Of a DNA stretch of 64,000 nt, positions 35,451 to 45,778 are shown in pieces. The position numbers and the translations under genes are program-made. Numbering within the stretch: the first letter of the stretch is position 1; every line of letters starts with the position of its first letter. The notes under the pieces are model-generated. The model was not told the origin of the DNA. It did no database searches and saw only the letters and a program-made list of their open reading frames with translations. Source of the DNA: Pseudomonas marincola (lineage in GTDB: Bacteria > Pseudomonadota > Gammaproteobacteria > Pseudomonadales > Pseudomonadaceae); NCBI RefSeq assembly GCF_900116605.1, contig NZ_FPBC01000006.1:62001-126000 (forward strand). Direction: 5' to 3'.

Positions 35451-37136
35451 TTACATCTCACCTACAGCTTGAGCCTTAGTTTCATCACCTTGAATATGTC
35501 GCACATTTTGTGCTCCATCTTCTTTGGGTGGAATAAAACTCATTGCCCTTTCTGCAAGCGCGGTAATGGTTAAGCTTGGATTTACGCCTAAATTGGATGA
35601 AATCGTCGAACCATCGATCACAAATAAATTCTTATAGTTGTGAACACGATGCTGATTATCAATCACACCCGTTTTCGCCGTGTCTCCCATGCAGCAGCCA
35701 CCCATACAGTGCGCAGTGGTTGGCACATTAAATAAGATTTCACTTATTGAGCTTAAGCCGATCCCATCAGTGGCTTTCGCTACTTTCTCGGTGAAGTTAT
35801 TTGCTTCAGGAATAAAGGTTGGGATTCGTTTGCTCGAAGATGTCATTTGCTTGCTAAACGGCCAAAACCAAGGTCGCTTCAAACTAAAGTCAATATGTGC
35901 ATCGACGGTTTGCATCACCAAAAAGATCATCGTCTCATTGGCAAATCGATACGGCATGAGTGCACGCAAGCCTTTAACAGGATTGGTAACGAGTAACTTA
36001 GCCACAGCCCCCAGCCAGCTCAATGGACGAGTTATACCGGGTTTCCCGCCAGTCAAAGGCGTAAACAAAAACGAGATAATATTTGAGCCTGATGGATAGC
36101 GTGTTGCCTCAACATGCGTAAATTGATCAATCTGGATCCCAGAGCCAATGGCGATACCAGTTGATAGATCGAGATCGCTCCCCGGATAACGCACCCCTAA
36201 TAAAGACTCTGAATTGGTTCGTACTTGCTTACCAAGCTGCTCAGAAAGATTCGGCAATGCGCCGCTATCTTTCATCCGGAGTAATAAATCTTGGGTACCA
36301 AGCGAAGCAGCAGAAAAAATGACTGACCGCGCCGTGATTTGAGTTTTCTCTCCGAATCGTTTGAATGTTGGACGCAAAGTGAGTCGATAACCTTCTGAAC
36401 CATCGATAGCACCGGCTATTGGTGAGACATCCAGCACCTTTGTTTCAGCTTTAACTTCCACGCCGAGTTGCTCAGCGAGATAAAGATAGTTTTTATCAAG
36501 TGTATTTTTTGAGTCATATTTACAACCCACCATGCAACCGCCACAAGCATTGCATGATTTACGTTTCGGACCAGCGCCACCAAAATATGGATCGTTATAT
36601 TCAGCGCCTTGAGGTTTGTCGTCATCCCCAAAAAATACACCAACATTTTCTAATTTAAACGTATCTTCACAACCCCAGACTTTTGCCATTTCATAAAGCT
36701 TGTCATCGGCGGGCGCGCGGCGGCGATTTTCTGTCACCCCGAGCATGCGTTTTGCCAGATCATAATAAGCTGGCATTGTTTTTTGCCAGTCTTCAAGGCC
36801 CTTCCATGTGCCCTGTTGCCAAATTTCTTCAGGTGCAACCAATAATGTCTGAGCATAGGTAATCGAACCACCACCGACACCACAACCACTAAGGACCATG
36901 ACTCTCTTAAAAAGGTTTATTTTAAAGAAACCGCGCAAGCCAACTTGTGGACTCCAAATAAAATCCCAAAACTGCCAACTCGTTTTTGGCAAGTTCTGAG
37001 GCGTCCAGCGTCGGCCTTGTTCGATCACTGCAACGCTGTATCCTTTTTCAGCCAGGCGTAATGCAGAAACACTGCCACCAAAGCCGGAGCCAACAATTAC
37101 GTAATCGAAATCAAACTCACTGCTTTCATTCGCCAT
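35451..37136 (-). CDS. GMC-family FAD oxidoreductase, cholesterol-oxidase-like
   Basis: 561 residues from ATG 37136 (AAGGA 6 bases upstream; the frame opens at 37238). N-terminal FAD Rossmann motif VIVGSGFGG (13-21) and VIEQGRRW; GCGVGGGSITYAQTL; a Cys cluster CNACGGCMVGCKYDSKN (about 210-226) as in ferredoxin-like inserts of cholesterol-oxidase/steroid GMC enzymes; and C-terminal HCMGGCCMG, FVIDGSTISSNLGVNPSLTI and ALAERA. It oxidises an alcohol, possibly a sterol or long-chain alcohol, but the substrate is not readable. Codon use is AT-rich (many AAA, TTA, ATT) unlike all neighbours. It sits beside an integrase fragment at tRNA-Pro, so it was probably acquired from a low-GC gammaproteobacterium. 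Confidence 0.85.
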   Translation of the reverse strand: MANESSEFDFDYVIVGSGFGGSVSALRLAEKGYSVAVIEQGRRWTPQNLPKTSWQFWDFIWSPQVGLRGFFKINLFKRVMVLSGCGVGGGSITYAQTLLVAPEEIWQQGTWKGLEDWQKTMPAYYDLAKRMLGVTENRRRAPADDKLYEMAKVWGCEDTFKLENVGVFFGDDDKPQGAEYNDPYFGGAGPKRKSCNACGGCMVGCKYDSKNTLDKNYLYLAEQLGVEVKAETKVLDVSPIAGAIDGSEGYRLTLRPTFKRFGEKTQITARSVIFSAASLGTQDLLLRMKDSGALPNLSEQLGKQVRTNSESLLGVRYPGSDLDLSTGIAIGSGIQIDQFTHVEATRYPSGSNIISFLFTPLTGGKPGITRPLSWLGAVAKLLVTNPVKGLRALMPYRFANETMIFLVMQTVDAHIDFSLKRPWFWPFSKQMTSSSKRIPTFIPEANNFTEKVAKATDGIGLSSISEILFNVPTTAHCMGGCCMGDTAKTGVIDNQHRVHNYKNLFVIDGSTISSNLGVNPSLTITALAERAMSFIPPKEDGAQNVRHIQGDETKAQAVGEM

Positions 37137-37345
37137 AAAAAATCCTTTTATAAATGGTGCCATTACGCGGCCATGATCAAATGCACATCCAGCATTCCAT
37201 GTATTGATCATACTGCAGTTCACACGATAACCCCCCATTTCAGTATTCGCCAGAAATAGAGATCAGGCCGTTAGGGCTATTTTCTGTTTTGCGGTGATGC
37301 CCCTAAGGCGAGCTTTGGCGTTGGTGATGGGACTGCTATCTCTGT

Positions 37346-37789
37346 GTTGTCCAGAAAAAAACATCCAAGGCCAGCGACGCCGCATGGATTCGTTTTCTAA
37401 TCACGGATGAGCTGCAAGAAGTTATTAGCCGCTGTCGTGACAATACGGCATCCCCTTACCTGGTCCACCGTCAGCCCGACCGACTGAAACAAAAGCAGGC
37501 ACAGCATAAAGACCACTGGACCAAGATCGAAGAGCGCTACTTAACCAAGGCATTCAAAGAGGTCAGGGACAAAGTGAAATGTTATGCAGACTGGAAGGAT
37601 GAAGAAATGCCGGGCTTCCACGAAGTGCGAGCGCTGTCGCTGCATCTTTACAAAAAAGCCGGAAAGGATGGGCAGAAGATTGCAGGCCACGCAACCGAAG
37701 GCATGACCAAAAACTACCAGAAAGACCATGCTGAAATCGTGTGGTCAGACGCAATCCCCGACCTGAACATCAGCGAAATAACCGGATAG
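37346..37789 (+). pseudogene. Tyrosine integrase, C-terminal fragment
   Basis: An open stretch of about 147 codons without a start; the frame is blocked by TGA at 37325. VVQKKTSKASDAAWIRFLI matches the middle of the catalytic domain. GFHEVRALSLHLYKKAG carries the second catalytic Arg of the Arg-His-Arg box. IAGHATEGMTKNYQKDH carries the His and the nucleophilic Tyr. The N-terminal arm-binding and core-binding domains and the first catalytic Arg are lost, so it cannot act alone. It points toward tRNA-Pro, whose 3' end is 88 bp away, as expected for an integrase next to its attachment site. Confidence 0.8.
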
Positions 37790-37819
37790 TTTTGCGCGCA
37801 TTTTGCGCCAGTTTTGCGC
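37790..37819 (+). repeat. Three TTTTGCGC iterations at an 11-bp period
   Basis: TTTTGCGC starts at 37790, 37801 and 37812, immediately after the integrase stop codon. The one-helical-turn spacing suggests cooperative protein binding, for example integrase arm-type or excisionase sites. Confidence 0.65.
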
Positions 37820-37831
37820 GAGCCTAAAACT

Positions 37832-37866
37832 AAAAAAGGAACCAAGCCGCTAAGTGCTTGATTCCT
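37832..37866 (-). terminator. Intrinsic terminator of tRNA-Pro
   Basis: On the minus strand AGGAATCAAGC pairs with GCTTGGTTCCT (one mismatch) around an 8-base loop, followed by a T-run (37837 down to 37832), 11 bases after the tRNA 3' end. Confidence 0.75.
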
Positions 37867-37876
37867 CTATGAAATA

Positions 37877-37953
37877 TGGTCGGGACGGAGTGATTCGAAC
37901 ACTCGACCCCTAGCACCCCATGCTAGTGCGCTACCGGACTGCGCTACGCCCCG
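37877..37953 (-). tRNA. tRNA-Pro (GGG)
   Basis: 77 nt with encoded CCA. The acceptor stem CGGGGCG pairs with CGTCCCG (one G-U). The anticodon stem CTAGC/GCTAG encloses loop ATGGGGT, giving anticodon GGG. The TTCGAATC T-loop is intact. The gene lies downstream of ihfA-merR on the same strand, and an integrase fragment points at its 3' end, so it served as an integration site. Confidence 0.95.
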
Positions 37954-38042
37954 ACTAGTTGAGAATCCGTTTCCGCATCCTCGAAACTGTCGCGAACTAT
38001 ACTATAAGCTTATGAAATTTGTAAACTTTTTAGTTTAGCCCG

Positions 38043-38399
38043 CTACTTTCGCAAGACCACCAATACGTCTTCCAGCTCGCTGATCATTTGTTTGATCATC
38101 TGCTTGTATTGGGTTGTATCGTCCTTGGCTTCATCACCGGACAGGCGCTGGCGCGCACCGCCGATGGTGAAGCCCTGGTCGTACAAAAGCGCACGGATCT
38201 GGCGAATCATCAGCACGTCTTGGCGCTGATAATATCGCCTGTTTCCGCGGCGCTTGACGGGGTTGAGGTGAGGAAACTCTTGTTCCCAATAACGCAGAAC
38301 GTGCGGTTTGACCGCACAGAGTTCGCTGACTTCGCCGATTGTGAAATAACGTTTGCCGGGAATAACCGGCAGTTCGTCGTTATGACTTGGCTCCAGCAT
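38043..38399 (-). CDS. MerR-family transcriptional regulator
   Basis: 118 residues from ATG 38399 (the longer frame uses TTG at 38408). Winged-helix MerR domain at about 15-85: [44 protein letters not shown] (in part). A short C-terminal helix ([20 protein letters not shown]) follows for dimerisation. No metal-binding Cys. It overlaps the ihfA 3' end by 20 bp and is the last protein gene of the thrS-to-ihfA cluster. Its target is not known to me. Confidence 0.9.
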   Translation of the reverse strand: MLEPSHNDELPVIPGKRYFTIGEVSELCAVKPHVLRYWEQEFPHLNPVKRRGNRRYYQRQDVLMIRQIRALLYDQGFTIGGARQRLSGDEAKDDTTQYKQMIKQMISELEDVLVVLRK

Positions 38400-38682
38400 A
38401 CGCTTCAACCCTGGCTTTAAGTTTTTGGCCTGGGCGGAAAGTCACTACACGGCGAGCCGTGATAGGAATTTCCTCCCCTGTTTTTGGATTACGACCGGGG
38501 CGCTGACGCTTATCGCGCAGATCGAAGTTGCCGAACCCCGATAGCTTGACTTGTTCGTTGAGCTCCAGCGCTTGCCGGATCTCTTCGAAAAACAGCTCGA
38601 CCAATTCTTTGGCCTCGCGTTTATTCAAGCCTAGCTCTTCATACAGACGTTCCGCCATTTCAGCTTTCGTCAGAGCCCCCAT
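38380..38682 (-). CDS. ihfA: Integration host factor subunit alpha
   Basis: 100 residues, full length. IHF-alpha pairs with IhfB to bend DNA sharply at specific sites, shaping promoters, recombination and replication. The family features are [41 protein letters not shown], the minor-groove arm [20 protein letters not shown] (Pro at the tip) and GQKLK. It starts 3 bp after the pheT stop, the conserved pheST-ihfA order. Confidence 0.97.
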   Translation of the reverse strand: MGALTKAEMAERLYEELGLNKREAKELVELFFEEIRQALELNEQVKLSGFGNFDLRDKRQRPGRNPKTGEEIPITARRVVTFRPGQKLKARVEAYAGAKS

Positions 38683-38685
38683 ACG

Positions 38686-41064
38686 CTAGTTCCTTAACGT
38701 GGCGTTGAACCTTTGTTCCAGCGAGGTGAGAATCGTTTGCGTTGTGGTACTCACCTCATCGTCATTAAGAGTGCGCGAAGGATGCTGCCAGGTCAAGCCA
38801 ACTGCGATGCTTTTTCTATGCGGATCAATGCCTTTACCGTGATACACGTCAAATAGCCTGAGGTCTGTGAGCCATTCCCCTGCTGTTTCACGGATTAAGC
38901 CCAGCAATGACGCGGCTGGAACCTCACGATCGACGACCAATGCAAAGTCGCGACGCACTTCCGGGAAGCGCGATAACTCAGCAAAAGCCGGCATTCGACC
39001 CTGAGCCACTTCGCTCAGAACCAGTTCAAACATGAACACAGGCTGGTCGAGACCCAGCTTCTTGGCAAGTTCCGGGTGAATGGCACCCATGAAACCAACC
39101 AAGCGCCCTTCTCGCTCAATGCGTGCAGTTTGGCCCGGATGCAGCGCTGGGTGTTCACCCGGCACAAAGCTGAATGCATCGCCCGCGCCGGCACTGGCCA
39201 GCAACGCTTCCACATCGGCTTTGAGGTCGAAGAAATCGACCGCTTCACGGCCGTGCGCCCAGCCTTCCGGTAAGCGGCTGCCGCAGACAACACCGGCCAG
39301 CATGGCTTCTTGCTTGAGGTCTTCGAGCTGACCAACAAAACGTAGGCCGCTTTCGAACAGGCGGACACGCGACTGCTGACGATTGAGGTTGTGCTCGAGC
39401 GCCTTGATCAGGCCCGGCCACAGCGACGAACGCATGGCGGCCATGTCAGCAGAGATCGGATTGGCCAGCAACAGCGGCTCAACGCCCGGATTGAACAGAG
39501 CGAACTGTTTCGGGTCGATGAAGCTGTAGGTGATTGCTTCCTGATAACCGCGCGCAACCAACAGGCGGCGCAACGCTGGTAGCTCAACCTGCGCTTCGGA
39601 TTTAGCTTGCGGCGCCAGGCGCGCCTGCGGATAACGAACCGGCAGATGGTTGTAGCCATACAGGCGTGCCAGCTCTTCGATCAGGTCAACTTCAAGGCTG
39701 ATATCGAAGCGATGGCTTGGTACTGTTACCTGCCAACGGCTTTCGCCATCCGCAGTTACGCCAAGACCCAACGCCGACAGCAGGCGCGTGATTTCCTGAT
39801 CTTCGATTTTCAGGCCAAGCATTTGTTCGACGCGATCGGCGCGCAGAGTAATCGGCGCGATATTCGGCAGACTGTCCTGGCTGGTGACGTCGATGATCGG
39901 GCCTGCTTCGCCGCCGACGATATCCAGCAGCAATTGTGTCGCACGCTCCATCGCCTGATGCGCCAACTGCGAGTCAACACCACGCTCGTAGCGGTGCGAT
40001 GCATCGGTGTGCAGGCCGTATGAACGCGCCTTACCCGCCACAGAGATGGTGTCGAAGAATGCGCTCTCAAGGAACAGGTCACGGGTCTTGTCGCTTACAC
40101 CGCTGTGCTCGCCACCCATTACGCCGGCAATTGCCAGGGCGCGTTGGTGGTCAGCGATAACCAGCGTGTCGGCGCGCAGGCTGACTTCCTGACCGTCGAG
40201 CAACACCAGTTTTTCGCCCTCTTCTGCCATGCGCACACGAATGCCGCCATTCAGCTCGTTGAGGTCAAAGGCGTGCATTGGCTGGCCAAGTTCGAGCATC
40301 ACGTAGTTGGTGACGTCGACTGCCGCGTCAATGCTACGAACGCCGGAGCGACGCAGACGCTCAACCATCCACAACGGCGATGGCTTGCTCAGATCGACAT
40401 TGCGCAATACACGGCCCAGATAACGCGGGCACGCTTTGCTGGCCACTACTTCAACCGGCAAGACTTGCTCGTGAGACGCGGTCACTGCTGCAATTTCCGG
40501 ACGGGTTACCGGCGTGTTGTACAACGCACCGACTTCACGCGCCAAACCGGCGAGCGACAGGCAGTCACCGCGGTTCGGCGTCAGGTCGACTTCGATGCTG
40601 GCGTCGTCCAGGTTCAGGTAAGCACGAATGTCGTCCCCAACCGGCGCATCGCCCGGCAATTCCATCAGACCGTCGTGATCTTCGCTGATCTGCAACTCGG
40701 CAGCAGAACACAGCATGCCGTTGGACTCGACGCCGCGCAGCTTGGCCTTCTTGATTTTGAAGTCGCCCGGTAACTCGGCGCCAATCATCGCAAACGGGAT
40801 CTTCAGGCCGGGGCGCACATTCGGCGCGCCGCACACCACCTGAAAGCTCTCGCTGCCATTCGACACCTGACAGACACGCAGTTTGTCTGCATCTGGGTGC
40901 TGCTCGGTGCTCAGCACCTCACCCACAACGATACCGCTGAACTGGCCTGCTGCCCCTTCAACGCTATCAACTTCAAGGCCGGCCATCGATAAACGCGCCA
41001 CCAACTCGTCACGAGTGGCCTGCGGGTTTACCCAGCTACGCAGCCATTGTTCACTGAATTTCAT
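38686..41064 (-). CDS. pheT: Phenylalanyl-tRNA synthetase beta subunit
   Basis: 792 residues, normal length. It is the beta chain of the alpha2-beta2 enzyme. The N-terminal EMAP/tRNA-binding domain (IVVGEVLSTEQHPDADKLRVC), B3/4 editing domain (about 200-400), B5 domain and C-terminal ferredoxin-fold anticodon-binding domain (FPEVRRDFALVVDREVPA, FDVYHGKGI) are all seen. AGGAGAG precedes the ATG. It follows pheS by 38 bp. Confidence 0.97.
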   Translation of the reverse strand: MKFSEQWLRSWVNPQATRDELVARLSMAGLEVDSVEGAAGQFSGIVVGEVLSTEQHPDADKLRVCQVSNGSESFQVVCGAPNVRPGLKIPFAMIGAELPGDFKIKKAKLRGVESNGMLCSAAELQISEDHDGLMELPGDAPVGDDIRAYLNLDDASIEVDLTPNRGDCLSLAGLAREVGALYNTPVTRPEIAAVTASHEQVLPVEVVASKACPRYLGRVLRNVDLSKPSPLWMVERLRRSGVRSIDAAVDVTNYVMLELGQPMHAFDLNELNGGIRVRMAEEGEKLVLLDGQEVSLRADTLVIADHQRALAIAGVMGGEHSGVSDKTRDLFLESAFFDTISVAGKARSYGLHTDASHRYERGVDSQLAHQAMERATQLLLDIVGGEAGPIIDVTSQDSLPNIAPITLRADRVEQMLGLKIEDQEITRLLSALGLGVTADGESRWQVTVPSHRFDISLEVDLIEELARLYGYNHLPVRYPQARLAPQAKSEAQVELPALRRLLVARGYQEAITYSFIDPKQFALFNPGVEPLLLANPISADMAAMRSSLWPGLIKALEHNLNRQQSRVRLFESGLRFVGQLEDLKQEAMLAGVVCGSRLPEGWAHGREAVDFFDLKADVEALLASAGAGDAFSFVPGEHPALHPGQTARIEREGRLVGFMGAIHPELAKKLGLDQPVFMFELVLSEVAQGRMPAFAELSRFPEVRRDFALVVDREVPAASLLGLIRETAGEWLTDLRLFDVYHGKGIDPHRKSIAVGLTWQHPSRTLNDDEVSTTTQTILTSLEQRFNATLRN

Positions 41065-41102
41065 CCTGCTCTCCTAAAACTGTTCGATGACGGGAATGGG
41101 CA

Positions 41103-42119
<1,017 letters not shown>

Positions 42120-42137
42120 TTACAGACTCCAGATACG

Positions 42138-42173
42138 AAATAGGGGAAGAGCCGTGAAGCTCTCCCCCTATTT
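42138..42173 (-). promoter_or_regulatory. Hairpin between rplT and pheS
   Basis: AAATAGGGGAAGAGC and GCTCTCCCCCTATTT pair over 15 bp with one mismatch and a 6-base loop. In the transcribed direction only three Ts follow, so it is a partial terminator or attenuator before pheST. No Phe-rich leader peptide was found between rplT and the hairpin. Confidence 0.65.
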
Positions 42174-42216
42174 TGGTGACGTTCAACACTGAGCGAACCC
42201 AGTGATTGTCGGGGAC

Positions 42217-42573
42217 TTAAGCCAGTTCGGCTTTCGCTTTCTCGACAATTGCAGCAAACGCCGCTTTTTCGTTCACTGCCAGATCAGCCAATACCTTACG
42301 GTCGATCTCGATGGAAGCTTTTTTCAGGCCAGCAATGAAACGGCTGTAAGACAGACCGTTTACACGTGCGCCAGCGTTGATACGAGCGATCCAAAGGGCA
42401 CGGAACTGACGCTTCCGCTGACGGCGGTCACGGTAGGCGTATTGGCCTGCCTTGATCACAGCCTGCTTGGCAACACGGAATACGCGTGAGCGTGCGCCGT
42501 AGTAGCCTTTAGCCAGTTTCAGAATTTTTTTGTGACGCTTACGAGCAATTACGCCGCGCTTTACACGAGCCAT
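42217..42573 (-). CDS. rplT: 50S ribosomal protein L20
   Basis: 118 residues, standard length. The very basic N-terminal tail ([19 protein letters not shown]) threads into 23S rRNA; the globular domain includes [20 protein letters not shown]. It is essential for early 50S assembly. GAGGAA precedes the ATG. Order infC-rpmI-rplT is conserved, and in E. coli L20 represses rpmI-rplT translation. Confidence 0.98.
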   Translation of the reverse strand: MARVKRGVIARKRHKKILKLAKGYYGARSRVFRVAKQAVIKAGQYAYRDRRQRKRQFRALWIARINAGARVNGLSYSRFIAGLKKASIEIDRKVLADLAVNEKAAFAAIVEKAKAELA

Positions 42574-42599
42574 GAGTTATTTCCTCTACCTAACCTAAA

Positions 42600-42794
42600 T
42601 TATCGAACGCGCAGCATGCGCGCCACTTTTGCCACGTCAGACGGATGCACCAAGGTGCTACCGCGCAGATGACGCTTACGCTTAGTGGACATTTTGGTCA
42701 GGATGTGGCTCTTAAAAGCGTGCTTGTGCTTGAAGCCTGAAGCAGTCTTCAGGAAGCGCTTCGCTGCACCGCTCTTGGTTTTCATTTTTGGCAT
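42600..42794 (-). CDS. rpmI: 50S ribosomal protein L35
   Basis: 64 residues, standard length. [17 protein letters not shown] and [16 protein letters not shown] are family hallmarks. GGAG is 9 bases before the ATG. It lies 60 bp after infC and 26 bp before rplT. Confidence 0.98.
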   Translation of the reverse strand: MPKMKTKSGAAKRFLKTASGFKHKHAFKSHILTKMSTKRKRHLRGSTLVHPSDVAKVARMLRVR

Positions 42795-42854
42795 GTTCGG
42801 ATACTCCGCATTCAGTTAATAAATATAATCTCAAGGCCTGCCGTGCCCAGTAGA

Positions 42855-43400
42855 TTACTTCTTCTTTTTGGGGGCGATGACCATTATAAGTTGGCGTCCT
42901 TCCATCTTCGGGTGCTGTTCAACGGTGCCGTATTCAAGCAAGTCACCTTCAACTCGCTTCAACAACTCCATGCCCAGCTCCTGGTGCGCCATCTCACGAC
43001 CGCGGAATCGCAATGAAACCTTGGCCCTGTCCCCCTCACTAAGGAAACGTACCAGGTTGCGTAGTTTTACCTGGTAATCCCCTTCTTCCGTCCCTGGACG
43101 AAACTTGATTTCTTTGATCTGTACTTGCTTCTGATTCTTCTTCGCCGCTGCTACCTGCTTCTTCTTTTCGAACAGGTGCTTGCCGTAGTCCATGATGCGA
43201 CATACGGGGGGCAAAGCGTCAGCAGAAATTTCTACCAGATCCAGCTTGGCCTCTTCAGCCACGCGTAGCGCTTCTTCAATAGAGACGATGCCAATCTGCT
43301 CGCCTTCAGCGCCAATTAAACGAACCTCGCGTGCCGAGATATTCTCATTGATCGGCGCTTTTGGTGCAGCTCGTTTATCTTGTCTCATTTCACGCTTAAT
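42855..43400 (-). CDS. infC: Translation initiation factor IF-3 (non-AUG start)
   Basis: 181 residues if started at ATT 43400-43398. The first ATG in frame, 43388, would remove the basic N-terminus KRE. ATT has GGAG 8 bases upstream, ideal spacing, and AUU is the start codon used by E. coli infC for autoregulation. ATC at 43406 (183 aa) is the alternative and overlaps the thrS stop by one base. The N-domain contains [20 protein letters not shown], the C-domain [17 protein letters not shown] and [15 protein letters not shown]-3 keeps 30S subunits free and checks initiator tRNA. Confidence 0.95.
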   Translation of the reverse strand: MKREMRQDKRAAPKAPINENISAREVRLIGAEGEQIGIVSIEEALRVAEEAKLDLVEISADALPPVCRIMDYGKHLFEKKKQVAAAKKNQKQVQIKEIKFRPGTEEGDYQVKLRNLVRFLSEGDRAKVSLRFRGREMAHQELGMELLKRVEGDLLEYGTVEQHPKMEGRQLIMVIAPKKKK

Positions 43401-43405
43401 AGTGA

Positions 43406-45328
43406 TTACTCCAAATCTTGGCGACCACGCCGGGAAACCGCTTGCGTAACGAATTCAGCGAATTGGGATACAGACATTGAACCCAGATCGGACCCTTCGC
43501 GGGTACGCACAGCGACAGTTTGCGTTTCAACTTCCCTATCTCCAATAACCAAGAGATACGGAACCTTGAGCAAAGTATGCTCGCGGATTTTAAAGCCTAT
43601 CTTTTCATTTCTCAAGTCAGACTTGGCACGAAAACCGCTTTCATTGAGAGTTTTTTCAACTTCAGCGGCAAAATCAGCCTGTTTATCGGTGATATTCATC
43701 ACCACAGCCTGAGTAGGTGCAAGCCACGCCGGGAACGCACCTTCATAGTGCTCGATCAGAATGCCAATGAAGCGTTCGAAAGAACCCAGAATCGCGCGGT
43801 GCAACATCACCGGATGCTTGCGGCTGTTGTCTTCACTGACGAATTCAGCGCCCAAACGCACAGGCAGGTTAAAATCGAGCTGCAGGGTACCACACTGCCA
43901 AACCCGACCGAGGCAATCCTTCAGCGAGAATTCAATTTTCGGGCCGTAGAACGCCCCTTCCCCCGGCTGCAAATCATAAGCCAGGCCAGCGCTGTCGAGC
44001 GCAGAAGCCAGTGCAGCCTCGGCGCGGTCCCACAACTCATCTGAACCCACACGCTTTTCAGGGCGAGTCGACAGCTTGAGCTGGATATCGGTAAAGCCGA
44101 AGTCTTTGTATACATCCAGCGTCAGCTTGATGAAGTCAGCCGACTCAGCCTGCATCTGCTCTTCCGTACAGAAGATGTGTGCGTCGTCCTGAGTAAAGCC
44201 GCGCACGCGCATAATGCCGTGCAGTGCGCCAGACGGCTCGTTACGGTGGCAAGCACCAAACTCAGCCAGGCGCATTGGCAGCTCACGGTAGCTCTTCAGG
44301 CCCTGATTGAACACCTGCACGTGGCATGGGCAGTTCATTGGCTTGATCGCGTAATCGCGGCTTTCCGACTCAGTGGTGAACATGTTGTCGGCATAGTTAG
44401 CCCAGTGGCCCGACTTCTCCCACAGAGAACGATCAACCACTTGCGGGGTCTTGATCTCCAGGTAGCCGCTCTCACGCTGCACTTTGCGCATGTACTGCTC
44501 AAGCACCTGGTACAGAGTCCAGCCATTCGGATGCCAGAACACCATGCCCGGCGCTTCTTCCTGAGTGTGGAAGAGGTTCAGGCGCTTGCCGATTTTACGG
44601 TGATCGCGCTTTTCAGCTTCTTCGATGCGCTGCACATAAGCCGCCAACTGCTTCTTATCAGCCCAAGCGGTGCCGTAGATACGCTGCAACTGTTCATTCT
44701 TGGCATCGCCGCGCCAGTAGGCCCCGGACAGCTTGGTCAGCTTGAACGCCTTGAGGAAACGGGTGTTCGGCACGTGCGGGCCGCGGCACATATCAACATA
44801 TTCTTCGTGATAGTACAGACCCATGGTCTGCTGGTCCGGCATGTCATCAACCAGACGCAGCTTGTACTCTTCGCCGCGCGCCGCAAACACATCAATCACT
44901 TCAGCGCGCGGAGTGACCTTCTTGATCACGTCGTAATCTTTCTCGATCAGTTGCTGCATGCGCTGCTCGATTGCCGCTACGTCTTCCAGAGTGAAAGGAC
45001 GCGGCGAGGCGATATCGTAGTAAAAACCTTCTTCAATGACCGGGCCGATCACCATCTTGGCGTCCGGGAACAGCTGCTTCACAGCGTGTCCAACCAGATG
45101 CGCGCAGGAGTGACGAATAATCTCGACGCCTTCCTGATCTTTCGGGGTGATGATCTGCAGCGTTGAGTCCTGCTCGATCATGTCACAGGCATCTACCAGC
45201 ACGCCGTTGACCTTGCCGGCCACGGTGGCCTTGGCCAGACCTGCACCAATAGACTGCGCCACCTCGAGTACGGATACCGGGTGATCGAATGGACGTTGAC
45301 TGCCGTCGGGAAGAGTAATGATGGGCAT
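43406..45328 (-). CDS. thrS: Threonyl-tRNA synthetase
   Basis: 640 residues from ATG 45328 (GAGGAGG 5 bases upstream; 34 extra codons open upstream are not conserved). TGS domain (1-62), editing domain with [16 protein letters not shown] (zinc-type HxxxH), class II core with [27 protein letters not shown] (zinc Cys), and [11 protein letters not shown], then a C-terminal anticodon-binding domain. It heads the thrS-infC-rpmI-rplT-pheS-pheT-ihfA cluster. E. coli ThrRS represses its own mRNA; no tRNA-like operator was identified here. Confidence 0.97.
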   Translation of the reverse strand: MPIITLPDGSQRPFDHPVSVLEVAQSIGAGLAKATVAGKVNGVLVDACDMIEQDSTLQIITPKDQEGVEIIRHSCAHLVGHAVKQLFPDAKMVIGPVIEEGFYYDIASPRPFTLEDVAAIEQRMQQLIEKDYDVIKKVTPRAEVIDVFAARGEEYKLRLVDDMPDQQTMGLYYHEEYVDMCRGPHVPNTRFLKAFKLTKLSGAYWRGDAKNEQLQRIYGTAWADKKQLAAYVQRIEEAEKRDHRKIGKRLNLFHTQEEAPGMVFWHPNGWTLYQVLEQYMRKVQRESGYLEIKTPQVVDRSLWEKSGHWANYADNMFTTESESRDYAIKPMNCPCHVQVFNQGLKSYRELPMRLAEFGACHRNEPSGALHGIMRVRGFTQDDAHIFCTEEQMQAESADFIKLTLDVYKDFGFTDIQLKLSTRPEKRVGSDELWDRAEAALASALDSAGLAYDLQPGEGAFYGPKIEFSLKDCLGRVWQCGTLQLDFNLPVRLGAEFVSEDNSRKHPVMLHRAILGSFERFIGILIEHYEGAFPAWLAPTQAVVMNITDKQADFAAEVEKTLNESGFRAKSDLRNEKIGFKIREHTLLKVPYLLVIGDREVETQTVAVRTREGSDLGSMSVSQFAEFVTQAVSRRGRQDLE

Positions 45329-45778
45329 GGCGCCTCCTCTCCTAGTGGTGACCTCTACCAAAGGCCACATGGGTTGGGATGAGCCAGTAAGCGCTGCGGC
45401 GATATTCCTGCCGTACCGTGGCAAGGGCAATTAGCCAACCGAACCGTAGCGCAGTCACTGGAAGTTTTAAGTGAACATTCGTGAAACGTGACGCGGGCGC
45501 AACCAAAAAATGCGGCTACTGCAAACAGTCTCTTGATAAATCACCTTATATAAGGTGCCTATCTTATTGATTAAAAACAACAAACAAGACTATTTGATGA
45601 CAAATCGAGCGTTACTATAACACATCCACAGCAAGCCCTTGGCACATATCCACTCACTATCCGGCGCGCGCAAAAACGTGCCATTCATACAAGGCCAAAA
45701 CCACCGGCCAGCCCAGTGCCAGGCCTTAGCGCCTTCATCAGCCTTCTGCTGGGATTAATTGTGAGATGTCATGCAGGC
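45329..45778. other. 450-bp upstream region of the thrS operon
   Basis: This gap between umuC (3' end) and thrS (5' end) must hold the operon promoter. An AT-rich core at about 45530-45630 contains a perfect palindrome at 45542-45557. No gene or structured RNA was recognised. Confidence 0.5.
45542..45557. promoter_or_regulatory. Perfect 16-bp palindrome upstream of thrS
   Basis: CACCTTATATAAGGTG reads the same on both strands and lies 214 bp upstream of the thrS ATG in the AT-rich promoter region. TATATAAG inside it could also serve as a -10. Candidate operator for an unidentified regulator. Confidence 0.45.

Noticed and set aside
44177..45166. 329-codon antisense frame in thrS
   Set aside because: Shadow frame; the minus-strand thrS is full length with all motifs.
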